A DNA stretch of 64,000 nucleotides from DASQPA01 sp963757335 (GCA_963757335.1 CAVWRJ010000021.1:434001-498000), one strand, 5' to 3'; positions 8,280 to 16,760 are shown, counted from the stretch's first letter. The notes: generated by a model from the letters alone, not told the origin. Program-made: numbers and translations.

Positions 8280-8777
8280 ATGGGCTCTTTAGGTTTACCT
8301 GAGATCATCTTCATCCTGCTCCTCGCCCTCCTCATCTTCGGCCCCAAGCGGCTGCCGGAGATCGGGCGGACCCTGGGCAAGGGGATGGCGGAGTTCCGCA
8401 AGGCTTCGAACGACCTCAAGCGGACGATCAACGCCGAGCTCGCCCTGGACGAGGATGAGCAGACCCGCCACCCGCGGCGGATGGAGACGGGGCCCGTCGC
8501 GAGCATCGTGCAGGCGATGTCGCCGCCGGCCCCGATGTCGCCGCCGGCAACGCCCCCGGCGTCCGTGTCCCCGGAAACCCCGGCGCCCCCGTATCAGGAC
8601 ATCTGGAGGCCCCAGGAGCCGCCGGCCGGGACCGTGGCGCAGGTCTCCCCGCTGGCTCCGATGGCCCCGATGGCTCCGATCGCTCCAATCGTCCCGATCG
8701 TCACTCCGGCTCCGGCCCCCCACGTCGTCGACCCGCACGACCCGCGCGACCCGGCCGCCCCGATCGAGCCGAGCTAG
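8280..8777 (+). CDS. tatA: Sec-independent translocase subunit TatA/TatB
   Basis: Pore-forming or docking subunit of the twin-arginine translocase. The ATG at 8280 follows a GGGAG site. One N-terminal membrane helix (GLPEIIFILLLALLIF), the hinge FGPKRLPEIGRTLGKG, then an amphipathic helix (MAEFRKASNDLKRTI) define the family. The remaining residues (about 60-165) are an unusual low-complexity Pro/Ala/Met tail (repeated APM and API units) ending in His/Asp/Pro-rich sequence. Length (165 aa) is above typical TatA and closer to TatB, so the protein could serve either role. tatC starts 18 bp after its stop, indicating one operon. Confidence 0.93.
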   Translation: MGSLGLPEIIFILLLALLIFGPKRLPEIGRTLGKGMAEFRKASNDLKRTINAELALDEDEQTRHPRRMETGPVASIVQAMSPPAPMSPPATPPASVSPETPAPPYQDIWRPQEPPAGTVAQVSPLAPMAPMAPIAPIVPIVTPAPAPHVVDPHDPRDPAAPIEPS

Positions 8778-8795
8778 GCCCCGGTCTCCCCGAAC

Positions 8796-9587
8796 ATGAG
8801 CAGCGATCCCGCGCGCGTCCCGCCCGCTCCCGAGGAGCTGCCTCGGATGTCGCTCGTCCAGCATCTGGAGGAGCTGCGCAAGCGGATCATCTGGTCGATC
8901 GTGGGGCTCGCGGTGGCCTTCTTCCCCTGCTGGAGCTACGCCAAGGAGATCTTCAACTTCCTGGTGGCGCCCATCCATCCGTTCCTGCCGCCCGGCACGC
9001 GCCTGGCGTTCCTCGGCCTGACCGATCCGTTCCTCATGTACTTCAAGGTGGCGGCATTGGCGGCGCTCTTCATCGCCTCCCCCTTCATCCTCTACCAGGC
9101 CTGGCGCTTCATCTCCCCGGGGCTCTACCCGCGCGAGCGGCACTATGCCCTGCCCTTCGTCCTCATCACGACGGCCTTCTTTCTCTCCGGCGGCGCCTTC
9201 GGCTACTACGTGGCCTTCCCCGCCGCCGCCAAGTTCCTCCTCGGGATGGGCGACCAGCTGACGCCGGTGATCACCGTCACCACCTACTTCAGCTTCCTGA
9301 TGACGCTCATCCTCGGCCTCGGGCTGATGTTCGAGCTGCCGGTCATCATCTTCCTCCTCTCGATCCTGGGCGTCGTCACCCCGCGCTTCCTCATGCGCCA
9401 GTTCCGCTGGGCGGTGGTGATCATCTTCACCGTGGCGGCGATCGTCACCCCCACCCCGGACATCTTCAACCAGTGCGTCTTCGCGGTGCCGGGTGTCGCC
9501 CTCTACCTGATCGGCGTCGGCGCGGCGGCCCTCGCCACCCGCAGCCGCAACAAGCGGCGGGCGACGGAGCAGCTCCACCCTTCCTGA
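8796..9587 (+). CDS. tatC: Sec-independent translocase TatC
   Basis: Polytopic receptor for twin-arginine signal peptides. 263 aa. The N-terminal cytoplasmic segment has the family motif MSLVQHLEELRKRI; six membrane helices follow, with the periplasmic loop motif FSGGxFGYYVxFP (here LSGGAFGYYVAFPAAAKFLL) and the conserved loop YPRERHYALPF. The helix 4-5 region reads FSFLMTLILGLGLMFELPVIIF, including the conserved Glu. The C-terminal TPTPDIFNQ block is also typical. Downstream of tatA with a short gap and no clear Shine-Dalgarno, so possibly translationally coupled. The stop at 9587 abuts the stop of the convergent sulfatase gene. Confidence 0.97.
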   Translation: MSSDPARVPPAPEELPRMSLVQHLEELRKRIIWSIVGLAVAFFPCWSYAKEIFNFLVAPIHPFLPPGTRLAFLGLTDPFLMYFKVAALAALFIASPFILYQAWRFISPGLYPRERHYALPFVLITTAFFLSGGAFGYYVAFPAAAKFLLGMGDQLTPVITVTTYFSFLMTLILGLGLMFELPVIIFLLSILGVVTPRFLMRQFRWAVVIIFTVAAIVTPTPDIFNQCVFAVPGVALYLIGVGAAALATRSRNKRRATEQLHPS

Positions 9588-11564
9588 TTAGTTGTAGCCG
9601 AGCGACTTCAGCCGCTTGGTGTCCTCGTCGCTCAGATTCTGCTGCCGCGGGCCCGGGCCGGTCCCCCGGTCGGCGAGCCAGCGGCGGAGGAGGAGGTCGA
9701 GCTCGCGCTCGGCCGGCAGCCCCTTGCCGGCCAGGTTGACGGTCTCCGCCGGATCGGCGGTCTCGTCGAAGAGGTAGGGGCCGTCGGGGAAGAAGCGGGT
9801 GTTCCCCTGCGACAGCATGTAGCGGTAGCCGCGGCCGCGGACGGAGACCCCGAGCTTCTCGGCATGCTCGGTGAAGACCGCCCGCCTCCCCCCGGCCGGC
9901 AGGTGGCGGAGGTCGATGCCGTCGGACGGCGGCGGCTTGAAGCCGGCACCCGCGAGGAGGGTGGGGAAGAGGTCGATCGTCTGCACCAGCCCTTCGATGC
10001 GATGCCCCTGCCGTTCGCCGGCGGCCCCGGGCCAGCGGATGAGCAGGGGCACGTGGGTGGTGGTCTCGAAGAGCCCGGTGTGGCGGTAGAGGATGCCGTG
10101 CTCGCCCAGGTTCTCGCCGTGGTCGGCGACGACGACGACGATCGTGTTCTCGGCCAGGCCGCGGCTGTCGAGAAAGTCGAGGAGCCGGCCGACCTGGCGG
10201 TCGGTGTAGGCCACCTCGCCGTAGTAGAGGTCGGTGTTGCCGCCGAGGACCGCCTCGGTGAAGGGGCGGGGGCCGGGCGGCCGGAAGACCACCCAGGCGG
10301 GCACCATGTTGAGCCCCGCGGCAGCGGCCGGCCGGAGCCCGAGGGCGAAGGGATCGGGCGGGGTGTGCGGGGTGTGCGGGTCGAAGAGGTGGAGCCAGGC
10401 GAAGAAGGGGCGGTCGCGATGCCCGCCGGCGCCGGCCTTCGCCGGGCCGTCGTGGGCGCCGATCCAGTCCATCGTCATATCGGTCGCAAGCTCGGCGGCG
10501 AAGTGCTCGGTCGGCTCGGTGACGTCCTTGAAGCCGCGGCCGAGCCCCGAGTTGTGGTCGCCCAGGTGGCGGGCGGAGATGATCGCCATGGTGTCGTAGC
10601 CGGCGCGCGAGAAGATCTCGGCGAGAGTGATGTGGCTGGCCGGAACGGGGGTCTTTAGATCGTAGACCCCGTGGTGCTTGCCGTAGAGGCCGGTCATCAT
10701 CGAGATGAAACTCGGGTTGGTGACGTTGAACGCGGTGTAGGCGTTCGAGTAGACGTCGCTCTCGGTCGCCAGCCGGTCGATCGTCGGGGTGAGGCTGGTC
10801 GCCCGGGTCGGCTTGCGGAAGGGGCCCACGGCGTCGGCGCGCAGGGTGTCGATGCCGATGAAGAGGACGTTCGGATGGGCCAGCCGCGGCCGGGCGGCGG
10901 GCGTGGCGCCCCGCCCATAGACGGCCGGGCTCCCCCAGAGGGCGAACGGGAGCGGCACCGGGACCGCGGCCGAGACCGGCGGCACGGGAGCCCCCGGAGA
11001 GACCGGAGCCTCTGGAGGCCCGTCGACCTGGAGCAGGAGGTCGATCTCCTGTCCCGCCCAGGGAGAGAGGTCGATCTCCGCCGCCGCCCGGGCGATGGGG
11101 CCGACCCGTTCGACCGGCACCTTGTAGAGCTCCTCGATTTTTCCGCCCGCCCGCACGCCCATCCGATAGGTGCAGGCGCAGGGGGTCTCGGAGCCCAGGG
11201 GGAGGAAAGAGAAGTAGGGCTCGCGAGAGAGCCGGAGATGGTACTTGAGGCGCGAGCCGGGCTGCTGCTCCAAGGCCCGCACCTGCCCGGCCGTGCGGGT
11301 GGGGAAGGCGATGAGCTGCTGCGGCGGCACCTTGCTCATGTCCCGCACCTCGGCGGCGCCGAGGAAGGAGATGCGCTTGGAGAACGGCCGGGGGGACTTG
11401 CCGGCGAGCTCGACCTGGGGGTTTTCGATCCACAGGTCGGTCCGCTGCCAGGCGCCGGCCGGGGCCGTGGCCGGCCCCCGGGAGCAGGCGGTTATTCCAG
11501 CCAGGCCGGCCAGGCAAGCGAAGCCGCTGAGGACGAGGGCGAGAAGGTTCGAAGGGGTGCGCAC
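9588..11564 (-). CDS. Sulfatase-superfamily lipoprotein (alkaline phosphatase fold, Thr nucleophile)
   Basis: 658 aa. The N-terminus is hydrophobic and ends GITAC, a lipobox, so the protein is probably a lipoprotein. Residues about 40-215 are an unassigned domain. From about residue 225 the sulfatase fold starts (NVLFIGIDTLRADAVG, metal-binding Asp). The nucleophile segment reads NVTNPSFISMMTG: where sulfatases have Cys or Ser followed by xPxR, this protein has Thr and lacks the Arg. Later metal-binding sequence is intact (VVVVADHGENLGEHG). A Thr nucleophile is known in phosphoethanolamine and phosphoglycerol transferases of the same superfamily, so a transferase or phosphodiesterase role is as plausible as sulfate-ester hydrolysis. 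Convergent with tatC with no gap. Confidence 0.88.
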   Translation of the reverse strand: MRTPSNLLALVLSGFACLAGLAGITACSRGPATAPAGAWQRTDLWIENPQVELAGKSPRPFSKRISFLGAAEVRDMSKVPPQQLIAFPTRTAGQVRALEQQPGSRLKYHLRLSREPYFSFLPLGSETPCACTYRMGVRAGGKIEELYKVPVERVGPIARAAAEIDLSPWAGQEIDLLLQVDGPPEAPVSPGAPVPPVSAAVPVPLPFALWGSPAVYGRGATPAARPRLAHPNVLFIGIDTLRADAVGPFRKPTRATSLTPTIDRLATESDVYSNAYTAFNVTNPSFISMMTGLYGKHHGVYDLKTPVPASHITLAEIFSRAGYDTMAIISARHLGDHNSGLGRGFKDVTEPTEHFAAELATDMTMDWIGAHDGPAKAGAGGHRDRPFFAWLHLFDPHTPHTPPDPFALGLRPAAAAGLNMVPAWVVFRPPGPRPFTEAVLGGNTDLYYGEVAYTDRQVGRLLDFLDSRGLAENTIVVVVADHGENLGEHGILYRHTGLFETTTHVPLLIRWPGAAGERQGHRIEGLVQTIDLFPTLLAGAGFKPPPSDGIDLRHLPAGGRRAVFTEHAEKLGVSVRGRGYRYMLSQGNTRFFPDGPYLFDETADPAETVNLAGKGLPAERELDLLLRRWLADRGTGPGPRQQNLSDEDTKRLKSLGYN

Positions 11565-11675
11565 GATCGCGGAGTCTATCGCGCTCCCACCTCGCGCCGG
11601 GAGGGGATTCTGGCATGCGTCGTGCTTCTTCTACTCACCAGCAAAATCGACAACCAAACTTGTAAGGAGAAGAGC

Positions 11676-11921
11676 ATGGATATCCTGACCTGGATCATCG
11701 TAGGGCTCGTGGCCGGCCTCTTGGCATCGCTGGTGATGGGCGGAGGCTACGGCCTCATCGGCGACATCATCATCGGCATCGTCGGCGCCTTCGTGGGCGG
11801 CTGGATCTTCCGCCAGTTCCACTGGCACACCCCCTTCGCGGGGTTGGCCGGTACGATCTTCGTGGCATTCATCGGCGCCGTGGTGCTCCTCTTTCTGCTC
11901 CGGCTGATCCGGCGGGTCTGA
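11676..11921 (+). CDS. GlsB/YeaQ/YmgE family small membrane protein
   Basis: 81 aa, ATG at 11676 preceded by AAGGAGA. Three hydrophobic segments with glycine-rich packing (WIIVGLVAGLLASLVMGGG; GDIIIGIVGAFVGGWIF; FVAFIGAVVLLFLL) match the transglycosylase-associated/YeaQ family. These inner-membrane proteins are often stress induced; their biochemical role is unclear. Single gene between the divergent sulfatase and the thioredoxin-like gene. Confidence 0.92.
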   Translation: MDILTWIIVGLVAGLLASLVMGGGYGLIGDIIIGIVGAFVGGWIFRQFHWHTPFAGLAGTIFVAFIGAVVLLFLLRLIRRV

Positions 11922-11968
11922 GGGGCAGGGTGCACGGAGGAGTCCGCCACTTACGATAGACTCTCCCT

Positions 11969-12598
11969 ATGCGACTCCTCCTGCTCTCCGCCCTGCCGCT
12001 CGCCTTCAGCCTGGCGATGCCGGTGTCGGCGCCCGCAACGCCCCCAATGCCCGCGGCTCCCCCGACGTCCGCGGCTCCCCAGGCGTCCCCGGCGCCCCTG
12101 ACGACGGCGGCGGCTCCCCAGGCGGCCCCGGCCGAGAAGCCGGTCCTCCTCGGGTCCATCACCCGCGAGCAGGTCGAGGCGGCGGTGCCCGACTGGGTGC
12201 AGGCCGAGGTCGAGTCGGCGCCCGAGAAGGGGGCGGTCGCGGCCCTGGCCTCGGTGGCACCGGGAGCGGAGGTGACCGTCTACATGGGGAGCTGGTGCCC
12301 CGACAGCCGGCGCGAGGTGTCGCGGCTCTGGCGCGCCATGGACGACGCGGGGGGGAGCCTCCCCTGCAAGGTCTCCTACATCGGGGTCGATCACGACAAG
12401 AAGGAGCCGGCGGCCCTGATCTCCGGGAGCGGTCTCCTCTACGTGCCGACCCTGATCGTCAAGCGCGACGGGCGCGAGGTGGGGCGGATCGTCGAGACCT
12501 CCCCGCACGGCGTCGAGCAGGACCTCCTGGCTCTCTTGACCGGCAGCGCCCACGGGCTGGTGACCGGCAGAACCGAACTGCTCGAGAAGAAGCCCTAA
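11969..12598 (+). CDS. Exported thioredoxin-fold protein with CxxS active site
   Basis: 209 aa. A signal peptide (MRLLLLSALPLAFSLAMPVSA) is followed by a low-complexity Pro/Ala linker to about residue 58 and then a thioredoxin-like domain. The strand VTVYMGSWCPDSRREV carries the active-site loop WCPDS, so only the N-terminal Cys of the usual CxxC is present; a further Cys occurs in LPCKVSYIG. The cis-Pro region is LYVPTLIVKRDG. CxxS proteins often act as isomerases or mixed-disulfide chaperones rather than dithiol oxidoreductases. Likely exported by Sec. Confidence 0.8.
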   Translation: MRLLLLSALPLAFSLAMPVSAPATPPMPAAPPTSAAPQASPAPLTTAAAPQAAPAEKPVLLGSITREQVEAAVPDWVQAEVESAPEKGAVAALASVAPGAEVTVYMGSWCPDSRREVSRLWRAMDDAGGSLPCKVSYIGVDHDKKEPAALISGSGLLYVPTLIVKRDGREVGRIVETSPHGVEQDLLALLTGSAHGLVTGRTELLEKKP

Positions 12599-12616
12599 AG
12601 GCACGGGCACCCTGGC

Positions 12617-12784
12617 ATGCTCGCCGGTCTCGGCTGGTCCCTCCAACTCCTCGCCCTGGTGATCGTCGGCACCTCGCTGCTGATCGGCCTTTTCTATGGT
12701 GCCCTCCGCACCGAGATCGCCGTGGCGACCGTGGGCGCCCTCCTCTTCCTCCTCGGGCGCTGGCTCGAGAAGCGGGATGGCTAA
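12617..12784 (+). CDS. Small two-helix membrane protein, 55 aa
   Basis: ATG at 12617, stop TAA at 12782-12784. The product has two hydrophobic stretches (LQLLALVIVGTSLLIGLFYGAL and IAVATVGALLFLLGRWL, shown in part) and a charged end EKRDG. It starts 18 bp after the thioredoxin-like gene and reads the same way. Good codon use (G/C at third positions) supports it as a real gene. No family recognised. Confidence 0.6.
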   Translation: MLAGLGWSLQLLALVIVGTSLLIGLFYGALRTEIAVATVGALLFLLGRWLEKRDG

Positions 12785-12871
12785 GATCGACGACCGGATC
12801 TCCCGCGATCGTCGGGACCGTCGCCCGCTTCTCGACCCTGCAACCTTGACCGGACGCTTGCGTATCCACCC

Positions 12872-13456
12872 ATGACGCGGGACGCGGAGATGCCGACCGA
12901 CGAAGAGCTGGTCGCCGCCGTCCTGATGGGTGACCGGGAGCGCTTCGGCGACCTGATCGACCGTTATCAGGGGCGGCTCGTCAACTACCTGTTTCGCCTG
13001 TTGCGCAACGCCGACGACGCCCACGACATGGCGCAGGAGGTCTTCGTCAAGGTGTACCAGGTCTTAGATCGCTTCGACCCGCAGTACCGGTTCTCCACCT
13101 GGCTTTTCAGGGTGGCGCAGAACGCGGCGATCGATCAGATCCGGCGGCGGCGCCTAAAGCTCGTCTCCCTGCACCAGGAGGATGAGGGGGGCGAGTCGCG
13201 CGACTGGGACCTGCCGAGCGCCGACCGCGGACCGTACGGCGAGCTCCGCAACCGGGAGCGCGGCGATGCCATCCAGGAGGCGATCGACAGCCTGCCCTGG
13301 GAGTACCGGGAGCTCATTCTCCTGCGGCACATGGCCGAGCTCGCCTACGAGGAGATCGCGCGTTTGAAGGGGATGCCGCTCGGCACGGTCAAGAACAAGC
13401 TCTTTCGCGGCCGCCAGATGCTGAAGGACAAGCTACGGGATTTCGTCACCGACTAA
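12872..13456 (+). CDS. RNA polymerase ECF sigma factor
   Basis: Extracytoplasmic-function sigma factor. Region 2 (residues about 10-80) shows LVAAVLMGDRERFGDLIDRY, then AHDMAQEVFVKVYQ and the -10 recognition segment FSTWLFRVAQNAAIDQIRRR. Region 4 (about 125-190) contains the helix-turn-helix ELAYEEIARLKGMPLGTVKNKLFRGR. The start at 12872 is used; the in-frame ATG at 12890 (MPTDEEL) is also possible. The gene is followed after 41 bp by a zinc-finger anti-sigma factor, the standard arrangement for a membrane-controlled envelope stress response. Confidence 0.95.
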   Translation: MTRDAEMPTDEELVAAVLMGDRERFGDLIDRYQGRLVNYLFRLLRNADDAHDMAQEVFVKVYQVLDRFDPQYRFSTWLFRVAQNAAIDQIRRRRLKLVSLHQEDEGGESRDWDLPSADRGPYGELRNRERGDAIQEAIDSLPWEYRELILLRHMAELAYEEIARLKGMPLGTVKNKLFRGRQMLKDKLRDFVTD

Positions 13457-13497
13457 AAAAGGGCGCTCTCATTAAGCCAGCAACGAGCGAGGAACCC

Positions 13498-14079
13498 ATG
13501 AAGAAGCCCGACCACGACACCTTCCGTGAATGGCTCCATTTAGAAGCCGAGGGTGACCTCTCGCCCGAGCGCCGGGAGCGCCTGGAAGGCCACCTAGCCG
13601 AGTGCCCGGAGTGCCTGGCCGAAGAGCGCGATCTCGCCCACCTCAAGGAGGTCCTGACCCGCGGCCGGCTGCCGGTGCGCGCCGAGTTCCGGCAGAGCGT
13701 GCTCGCCGCCCTGCCGGCGGCCGGCTGGGAGGGGCGCCACCCGCAGACCTGGCGCTTCCCCGGCTCCGTCGCCCTCCTCCTGGGATTGATCGCCGCGACC
13801 CTCTTCGGGGTCGGCTCCGGCCACCGCGACGGCTCGCCCGTCTTCGGCGCGGTCTCCGCCCTCGGCGGTTTCTTCCGCGCCACCCTGGTCGCCGGGCTCG
13901 GCGTCGTCCAGGCTTCATCCAAGGGCTGGGGGATGGTCTTCTCCGAGCTCTTCGACTCCTGGTCGACCCTCGCCGCCTTCGCCGTCCTCGTGATCTGCCT
14001 GAACCTCCTGCTGCTGTCGCTCCTCAAAAGGCGGCCGGCCCGCGCCCTGGCAGAGAGGAGCGGCTCGCCACGCGGGTGA
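13498..14079 (+). CDS. Anti-sigma factor with zinc-finger (zf-HC2-like) domain
   Basis: 193 aa. The N-terminus carries the cytoplasmic ZAS-like motif: an upstream His (WLHLEAEGDLSPERRERLEGH) and then HLAECPEC, giving the H-x3-C-x2-C zinc site. Two hydrophobic helices follow (about residues 85-105, VALLLGLIAATLFGV, and 160-180, LAAFAVLVICLNLLLLSLL), so it is a membrane protein with a periplasmic loop of about 55 residues. Immediately downstream of the ECF sigma factor, which it presumably sequesters. The TAA-rich junction at 13454-13462 does not form a terminator. Confidence 0.9.
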   Translation: MKKPDHDTFREWLHLEAEGDLSPERRERLEGHLAECPECLAEERDLAHLKEVLTRGRLPVRAEFRQSVLAALPAAGWEGRHPQTWRFPGSVALLLGLIAATLFGVGSGHRDGSPVFGAVSALGGFFRATLVAGLGVVQASSKGWGMVFSELFDSWSTLAAFAVLVICLNLLLLSLLKRRPARALAERSGSPRG

Positions 14080-14122
14080 GCCGCCTTTTCCGGCAGCGAC
14101 GGATTCGGACTAGAGTACGCCC

Positions 14123-15123
14123 GTGAAGCTGCCGCCCGCCCGCCTCCTCGCCGTTCTCGTCGTTCTCCTCGGGCTGGGCGCCGCGAGCTTCGCCCTGCCG
14201 GCAACCCCCGCGGTCGCCGCCGTTCCTGGCGTTCCCGCCGCTCCCGCCGCCATCCGCCCCAACCCGCGGACGGCGAGCGCGGCGGGGGGAAGCTCGCCCT
14301 CCACCTCGAACGGGGGAGCGTCGCCCGGCACCAGCTGGTCGCCATCGGCCGCGACCTGGCGATCGACGGCGATGCTCTCTCGGATGTCGCGGCCCTCTCC
14401 GGCTCGGTCGAGATCTCCGGCCACGTGGCGGGGGATATCGTCGTCCTTGCCGGCGACGCTCACCTGGCGCCCACGGCGCGGGTGGACGGCGACGTCTTCG
14501 CCTTGGGCGGCCGGGTCAACGCGGCGCCCGGGGCGCGCATCGGCGGCCGCTCGGTCTCCTATCCCACGGCCTCCGCCGCCTGGCTGACCCTCCTCGAAGG
14601 TCCGACCCTCGGCCTCTCCGCCCTGTCGCCGATCGTCCTCGGGGCGAAGATCGCCCTGATCGCCGCCTGGGCGGTCCTCGTCCTGCTCTTCTTCGCGGCG
14701 AGCGGCCGCGAGGTCCTCGGCACCGCCGACAGCATCCGCCGGGAGCCCTTCAGGAGCTTCTTCGTCGGCCTGACCGGGGTCGTCACCCTCCTCCTGACCG
14801 CCCTCTTCTTCGGCGCCTTCGCCGGCGCCCTCGTTGGCTTTCCCCTCCTCGTCTTAGTCATCCTCCTGGCGCTCGTTTTGAAGCTCTGGGGCTCGGTCGC
14901 CGTCTTCTACGCCCTGGGCGACTGGATCGCCGTCCATCTCCTCCACCGCCGCGCGAGACCGCTCAACGCCGCGACCGGCGGCCTCCTCCTCCTGGGCCTC
15001 CTCAAGTTCCTCCCCTTTATCGGCGTCTGGACCTGGACCGTCGTCAGCCTCATCGGCGTCGGCGCCGCCCTGTCGACCAAGTTCGGCCGTCGCGAGCCCT
15101 GGTTCGACTTAGAGACGGCGTAG
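14123..15123 (+). CDS. Polymer-forming (bactofilin-like) membrane protein, single-base frameshift
   Basis: The GTG at 14123 starts a signal peptide (MKLPPARLLAVLVVLLGLGAASFA) and Pro/Ala linker in one frame. At a run of six G (14284-14289) the coding sense moves to the next frame: KLALHLERGSVARHQLVAIG, then short hexapeptide-like strands (DLAIDGD, SGSVEISGHVAGDIVVLAGDA, ARVDGDVFALGGRVN). This is a polymer-forming cytoskeletal-type beta domain, followed by four membrane helices (about 14620-15080). Seven G would restore one continuous protein of about 333 aa. Same homopolymer length and same missing base as in the S41 gene, so a sequencing miscall is likely. Downstream of the sigma/anti-sigma pair, perhaps part of its regulon. 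Confidence 0.8.
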
Positions 15124-15297
15124 GGTGCTGGGGTCCTCTCGGCTGAGGCGCCAGCATCCGGCATCTCGGAGCTGGGGTTCGTGCTGGACGCGGGCCTGAA
15201 AGAGGGTACTCCGTATCGGATATGGGATACCCTCCGCCGAATCTGGAGAGGGAGAGCGCGTGTTACCATACCCAAGGAGCACCCAGGAGGGGCTGCC

Positions 15298-15861
15298 ATG
15301 GCCGTCCGAGATACCGCCCGCCGCAAGCTCACCTATGAGGACTACCTCCTCTTCCCGGAGGATCGGCAGCGGCATGAGATCCTCGACGGAGAGCACTACG
15401 TGACGCCCGCTCCGTCGATGGATCACCAGGGCTTCGCCGGAAACCTGTACCTGCTATTGGCCCCCTTCGTGCGCGAGCACCGGCTGGGGCGCGTCTACTT
15501 CGCTCCTGCGGACGTTCTCCTTTCGAGGCACGACATCGCCCAGCCCGACCTCCTGTTCATCTCGACCGAGCGCGCCGAGATCCTCACGAAGGCCAACGTC
15601 CAGGGTGCGCCGGACCTGGTGATCGAGATCCTCTCAGACTCCACCCGCCGTAAAGACGAGACTCTGAAGCGCGACCGGTACGAGCGGTTCGGGGTGTTGG
15701 AGTACTGGCTCGTCGATCCGCAACGCCGGGTCGTACGGGTGTACCGCCGAAGTGGGGCAGGCTTTCTCACTCCACAGGAGTTTTCGGCGGCGGCAGGGGA
15801 TGTTCTGACGACGGCGCTGCTCCCCGGGCTGGAGATCCGGGTGAGCGACATCTTCGACTAG
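15298..15861 (+). CDS. Uma2 family protein (PD-(D/E)XK nuclease fold)
   Basis: 187 aa. The ATG at 15298 follows a strong AGGAGGGG site (15284-15291). Family features: N-terminal LTYEDYLLFPED, the EILDGEHYVTPAPS strand, the core Asp in PADVLLSRHDIAQPDLLFIS, and the PDLVIEILSDSTRRKDETLKR helix entry with the Glu and distal Lys of the nuclease fold, then EYWLVDP. Uma2 (DUF820) proteins are abundant in cyanobacteria and soil bacteria; their targets are unknown, and a nuclease function linked to mobile DNA is suspected from the fold. Confidence 0.92.
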   Translation: MAVRDTARRKLTYEDYLLFPEDRQRHEILDGEHYVTPAPSMDHQGFAGNLYLLLAPFVREHRLGRVYFAPADVLLSRHDIAQPDLLFISTERAEILTKANVQGAPDLVIEILSDSTRRKDETLKRDRYERFGVLEYWLVDPQRRVVRVYRRSGAGFLTPQEFSAAAGDVLTTALLPGLEIRVSDIFD

Positions 15862-15915
15862 TGGTCTGTCAAGGTAGATTTGCTTAGGTGCTCTCCCTTC
15901 TTCGGGCGGGTGGGT

Positions 15916-15933
15916 CCCTCCCCCCTGGGAGGG
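15916..15933 (+). terminator. Hairpin downstream of the Uma2 gene, GC-run motif copy
   Basis: CCCTCCC (15916-15922) and GGGAGGG (15927-15933) form a 7-bp stem with a CCCT loop, 55 bp past the Uma2 stop. The same motif in reverse complement (CCCAGGGGGGAGGG) occurs twice near 6.3 kb, so it is also a small dispersed repeat. Confidence 0.4.
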
Positions 15934-16039
15934 GGGCGACTCGCTGGAGTACAACCTCCCTGCTTATACTCTGGGCTTAGGAACGGCGGTCCGTTGGGCC
16001 TTCCCGCTGCCGCAAAGACCCGGAACGTCTCCCGACGCC

Positions 16040-16230
16040 GCTCGGAACCCCCCGAACGCGGTTGGGAAGCTCCCGGACACCGCGGAAAGTCCTCTGGACG
16101 GTGTTTGAGACCTGCCAGACGGCGTTTGGGGATGGCTGGATGCCGTTTGAGACCTCCCGGACTCCGTTGGGGCCCTTCCGGACAGCTCCTGGAAGCTTCC
16201 GGACGGCTTTTGGAAGCTTCCGGAGCTCGT
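16040..16230. repeat. Decayed minisatellite units
   Basis: Irregular units of about 19-22 bp with recurring CCGGAC, GGACGG and TTTGAGACC segments lead into the regular array that follows. They look like diverged older copies. No gene is apparent between 15862 and 16520; the open frames here exist because neither repeat type contains stop codons. Confidence 0.5.
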
Positions 16231-16440
16231 GGAAAGTCTTCAGGAACTCGTGGAAAGTCTTCCGGAACTCGTGGAAAGTCCTCAGGAACCCGTGGAAAGT
16301 CTTCCGGGACTCGTGGAAAGTCTTCCGGGACTCGTGGAAAGTCTTCAGGAACCCGTGGAAAGTCCTCCGGAACTCGTGGAAAGTCTTCAGGAACCCGTGG
16401 AAAGTCTTCAGGAACTCATGGAAAGTCTTCAGAAACTCGC
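16231..16440. repeat. 21-bp tandem repeat (minisatellite), ten units
   Basis: Ten contiguous 21-bp units beginning GGAAAGTC and ending CTCGT or CCCGT, at 16231, 16252, 16273 and so on to 16440. Variation is limited to a few positions (TTCAGG, TTCCGG or CTCCGG). Because 21 is a multiple of three, all forward frames stay open; one would read a Gly-Lys-Ser-Ser-Gly-Thr-Arg heptapeptide. No start or recognisable protein is attached, so I treat it as non-coding. It lies 80 bp upstream of the toxin-antitoxin pair. Confidence 0.9.
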
Positions 16441-16520
16441 GTGGTGCTGGCGTTCTTCCCCCCTTGACGACACCCCCCTTGCAGCTTACTCTCGGGTAAG
16501 GAATCTATGGGAGAGTAAGG

Positions 16521-16760
16521 ATGCCTACCGCCACCATTACGAGCAAAGGCCAGATCACTATCCCGAAGGAGGTACGCGAGGCGCTCTCTCTGGCAGCTGG
16601 ACACCGGGTCGCGTTTCTCGTGCGCGAAGATGGAGTGGCCGAAATGCGTCCTGAGAACGTCGACCTGATGTCGCTCTTCGGTGCGATCAAACCGCGTGTC
16701 AAGGGTGTGAGTCTGGAAGATATGGACGAGGCCATCCGACAAACCGCAGGCCGGAGGTGA
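16521..16760 (+). CDS. AbrB/MazE/SpoVT family antitoxin
   Basis: 79 aa, ATG at 16521. The N-terminal swapped-hairpin DNA-binding domain is clear: ATITSKGQITIPKEVREALSL..GHRVAFLV. The C-terminal part (residues about 48-79) would bind and neutralise the toxin. Its stop overlaps the GTG start of the downstream vapC by 4 bp (GTGA, 16757-16760), as expected for a type II toxin-antitoxin operon. Such antitoxins autoregulate with their toxin. Confidence 0.93.
   Translation: MPTATITSKGQITIPKEVREALSLAAGHRVAFLVREDGVAEMRPENVDLMSLFGAIKPRVKGVSLEDMDEAIRQTAGRR

Noticed and set aside
16231..16440. CRISPR array
   Set aside because: Units are directly contiguous with no spacers, and no cas genes are present.
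15880..16467. Protein with Gly-Lys-Ser-Ser-Gly-Thr-Arg repeats
   Set aside because: No ribosome binding site or non-repeat domain; all three forward frames are open because the repeat unit is 21 bp.
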